From: CBDEGU01 sp965238045
GTDB lineage: Bacteria; Acidobacteriota; Terriglobia; Bryobacterales; UBA6623
Direction: 5' to 3'
DNA: 64,000 bases
Assembly (NCBI GenBank): GCA_965238045.1
Contig: CBDEGU010000011.1
Location: 62,001-126,000, forward strand
In this document: positions 62,154 through 64,000 of the stretch, piece by piece
How the letters are laid out: the number at the start of each line of letters is the position of its first letter
Numbering within the stretch: the stretch's first letter is position 1
Notes under the pieces: model-generated
Databases searched by the model: none
What the model saw: only the letters and a program-made list of their open reading frames with translations
What the model was told of the DNA's origin: nothing
Made by a program: the position numbers and the translations under genes

Positions 62154-63272
62154 ATGCTCAAGAAAAACAGCTCGAGAAACATCTCAGTCCGGCAGACCAC
62201 TGATCACTCACGTCGAAAAGTACTGGGCGCTGGTGGGTTGCTCGCTGCCGCAGTACTCGGCCGTTCACTGACGGCAAAGGCTCAAAGCGGCGATGCGCCA
62301 CCATTTCAACCGGATGTGTTTCCGGACTACTATCCCCTAAGTAACTATTCGCCTGAGATTCCGTTGGCTGGGAAGGTTGCGGTAATAATGGGCGCATCAC
62401 GCGGCATTGGGCTTGCAACCGGAATCGCACTTCAGGCTCAGGGCGTCACCGTTATCGGAACATCCCGGACACCTGCGGATTATCCGGCTTCACCGTTTCC
62501 GCTCTTGGAACTCGATATAACGATTCCAGAATCCATAGCCGCGTTCGTCGCCGGGCTTGTGCCACTTCTGCCCGCTGGAATGGTCGATATTTTGATCAAC
62601 AATGCCGGGCGGTTCGCGGTGGGAACGGCAACTCCAATTCATCCAGCGTTAGTGGAGCTATTCGAGTCACAATCCGATCTTGGGATCGATACGCTGTACC
62701 GCGGCCACGTTCGAGTCACGAACAAGCTCTTGCACCTCATGCCTCAGGTGGGCTACTCGCGCTTGCTCTACACGGTCTCGTTTGCGGCATACTCCGTTGG
62801 GGGCACGTCAATAGGGGAGTCGCAAATCGGGCAAAGCTTCTTTCATACGTACTACTCAGGAAAGCGCGCCTTGCTGGCGTATGCCAATAACATGCGGGGT
62901 TTCCTGCGCGTAGCGGGCAGCGCCATCAAGGTTTCAACGGTCAACCCATACGCAGTCAATTCGTCGCTCGCTGATCCGAAATACTTCATATGGCTTGAGC
63001 CGGTCAATGAGGCCACGGGTCTGCCTGACAACCCGACCTTGCAGGCCCTGTACTATGCGTATGCGGATTTTCTTGCGAATGGCCTTCCGGCTTCCCTCGT
63101 AGGGGAAGCGTACGTCCAGCTACTGTCAATGGCGGAGCCTGTGTTCAATGTCGCCGTGGGCTCACCCGATGAGCCGTTTGCGACTCAAGGCGGGACCCAA
63201 CTGATCAACTCTCTTGTTCTGGCAGAGAATGACGAGGCAGCATTTCGTTTTGGCGCTGCTCCCCCAGGATAG
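62154..63272 (+). CDS. Tat-exported short-chain dehydrogenase/reductase
   Basis: 372 residues from ATG 62154. A Tat-like signal (HSRRKVLGAGGLLAAAVLGR) precedes an SDR fold: nucleotide site VAVIMGASRGIGLATGIAL, VDILINNAGRFAVG, catalytic Ser in LLYTVSFAAYS and Tyr-x3-Lys in HTYYSGKRALLAYAN. A long segment between the Rossmann fold and the C-terminus (WLEPVNEATGLPDNPTLQAL) is unlike classical SDRs. Export with a bound NAD(P) cofactor, as in Tat-exported oxidoreductases, is inferred. Base composition is less GC-rich than its neighbours, which suggests transfer. Confidence 0.82.
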   Translation: MLKKNSSRNISVRQTTDHSRRKVLGAGGLLAAAVLGRSLTAKAQSGDAPPFQPDVFPDYYPLSNYSPEIPLAGKVAVIMGASRGIGLATGIALQAQGVTVIGTSRTPADYPASPFPLLELDITIPESIAAFVAGLVPLLPAGMVDILINNAGRFAVGTATPIHPALVELFESQSDLGIDTLYRGHVRVTNKLLHLMPQVGYSRLLYTVSFAAYSVGGTSIGESQIGQSFFHTYYSGKRALLAYANNMRGFLRVAGSAIKVSTVNPYAVNSSLADPKYFIWLEPVNEATGLPDNPTLQALYYAYADFLANGLPASLVGEAYVQLLSMAEPVFNVAVGSPDEPFATQGGTQLINSLVLAENDEAAFRFGAAPPG

Positions 63273-63302
63273 CAGAACAAGTAACTGGCACAAATTGGTT
63301 CC

Positions 63303-63338
63303 CCCAATCGGTCGTCGCAATATGGCGACCGGTTAGGG
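63303..63338. terminator. hairpin after the SDR gene
   Basis: CCCAATCGGTCG (63303-63314) pairs with CGACCGGTTAGGG (63326-63338) through 12 pairs with one bulged A and an 11-nt loop. It begins 30 nt after the SDR stop. No T-run follows; termination is inferred. Confidence 0.5.
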
Positions 63339-63339
63339 A

Positions 63340-63380
63340 GTTCGAGAGAGTTCGAGAGTTCGAGGGGGTTCGAGGCGGGG
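63340..63380 (+). repeat. GTTCGAG microsatellite
   Basis: GTTCGAGA, GAGTTCGAGA, GTTCGAGG and GGGTTCGAGG follow each other directly after the hairpin. No gene is supported in 63339-63507. Confidence 0.8.
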
Positions 63381-63507
63381 CGAGGGACAGTCACCGTAAC
63401 CACGCATATTACGCGCCCGCAGGGAAGCCATCGCTCACACAGCGCCAAGAAGTCGGAAAGTCGGGGACGGGCTACGACTTTTGAGAACGTGGAGTGGCCG
63501 CAAATCT

Positions 63508-64000
63508 CTATGCGAACCAGAGAATATCCGCGGCCCAGAAGAGGAAGAATAGGACGCTGACGACGCCGTTGACGGCGAAGAAGGCGGCGTTGACTCGGGA
63601 GAGATCGTCGGGCTTGACTAGGCTGTGTTCGTAGATTAGCAGCGAGGCGACTGCCGCGACGCCCGTTAGGCTCAAGATCCCCACGCCGAACCGTTGCGCC
63701 AGCCATAGGAGCAGGGCCACCATGGTCACATGCAGGAGGCGGGAGAGGAGCAGCGCGCGGGAGATTCCCAGGGCTTGGGGAATGCTGTGGAGGCTGGAGG
63801 CGCTATCGAATTGGTGGTCCTGGCAGGCGTAGATGATGTCGAAACCAGCGGTCCAGCAGGTGACCGCGGCGGTGAGCAGGAGGATGGGCCAGTCGAGCGT
63901 CCCTCGGATGGCGATCCAGGCCGCGGCCGGGGCGATGCCTAGCGCGAAGCCGAGGACGAGATGCGAAAGCGCGGTGAATCGCTTGGTGTAGGAATAGCCG
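63508..64000 (-). CDS. UbiA-type prenyltransferase, C-terminal part (runs off the window)
   Basis: The last 163 residues of a membrane prenyltransferase: GYSYTKRFTALSHLVLGFAL, then FDIIYACQDHQFD, which is the second Asp-rich motif (DxxYAxxDxxxD), then SLHSIPQALGISRALLLSRL and four further hydrophobic helices to the stop at 63508. UbiA-family enzymes attach a polyprenyl chain to 4-hydroxybenzoate or related rings in quinone synthesis. The first Asp-rich motif lies outside the window, so the exact subfamily (UbiA, MenA or other) is open. Confidence 0.85.
   Translation of the reverse strand, partial: GYSYTKRFTALSHLVLGFALGIAPAAAWIAIRGTLDWPILLLTAAVTCWTAGFDIIYACQDHQFDSASSLHSIPQALGISRALLLSRLLHVTMVALLLWLAQRFGVGILSLTGVAAVASLLIYEHSLVKPDDLSRVNAAFFAVNGVVSVLFFLFWAADILWFA

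Noticed and set aside
63340..63380. GTTCGAG repeats as a CRISPR-like array
   Set aside because: Units are 8-10 bp, contiguous and without spacers; no cas genes are present.
1..64000. rRNA, tRNA and known riboswitches
   Set aside because: No rRNA-like conserved blocks, tRNA cloverleaf with CCA-type ends or recognisable aptamer cores were seen by eye; a covariance search was not possible.

Overview
This GC-rich, gene-dense window looks like a chromosomal segment from an Acidobacteriota genome of the Solibacter/Bryobacter type. Support comes from a secreted FG-GAP protein ending in the C-terminal domain first catalogued in Solibacter (TIGR03437-like), an Oar-like TonB-dependent receptor, Tat-exported sulfatase-like and enolase-superfamily proteins, secreted lactonase and FG-GAP proteins, and two decayed tails of the kind that end acidobacterial Ser/Thr-kinase/propeller proteins. 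No rRNA, tRNA or CRISPR array was seen.

Layout. 1-15.8 kb is an accessory, repeat-rich zone: a surface protein with 201-bp internal repeats, a beta-propeller lactonase behind an IS3-family element, a methyltransferase lacking its SAM-binding segment, a serine recombinase, a Sel1 protein, an IS1182-family element that truncates a regulatory-domain protein, an IS4 remnant, and two inverted IS5-family copies around a relic that resembles the C-terminus of a plasmid replication primase. 15.8-22 kb holds a sulfatase-like hydrolase with Thr in place of the formylglycine Cys, a ferredoxin, a rhodanese, a large conserved exported protein and a TlpA/DsbD-alpha pair whose spacer is a mobile palindromic repeat. 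22-34 kb is mostly core: xseA, mmsA, an MFS carrier, an ABC exporter, an outer-membrane barrel followed by a kinase-like exported protein, folD, tsaC and a GNAT gene. 34.5-37 kb is a Na+/alanine symporter gene split by an IS630-family element and also frameshifted. 37-48.7 kb is a probable catabolic region: a TonB-dependent receptor, four tandem amidohydrolase paralogues plus an ABM-like protein, a converging enolase-superfamily gene and an FAD oxidoreductase. 48.8-64 kb has an anti-sigma/STAS fusion, secreted FG-GAP and fibre-like proteins (the latter with a 10-G tract), a double alpha/beta hydrolase coupled to an Rrf2 regulator, an acyl-CoA synthetase, an amidase with a small AtzG-like partner, a higBA remnant, short dispersed repeats, a Tat-exported SDR and the 3' part of a ubiA-type gene.

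Two features stand out. First, gene decay is dense outside the housekeeping genes: in-frame nonsense codons, one-base frameshifts, internal deletions and IS hits. This means either recent relaxed selection or consensus errors in the assembly, and read mapping would decide. Second, the pair at 28.7-31.7 kb (Omp85-type barrel plus an exported protein with K, E, HxDxxxxN and DFG motifs in kinase order) is the best candidate for an undescribed system. All family names are from pattern recognition in the sequence; no database search was run.
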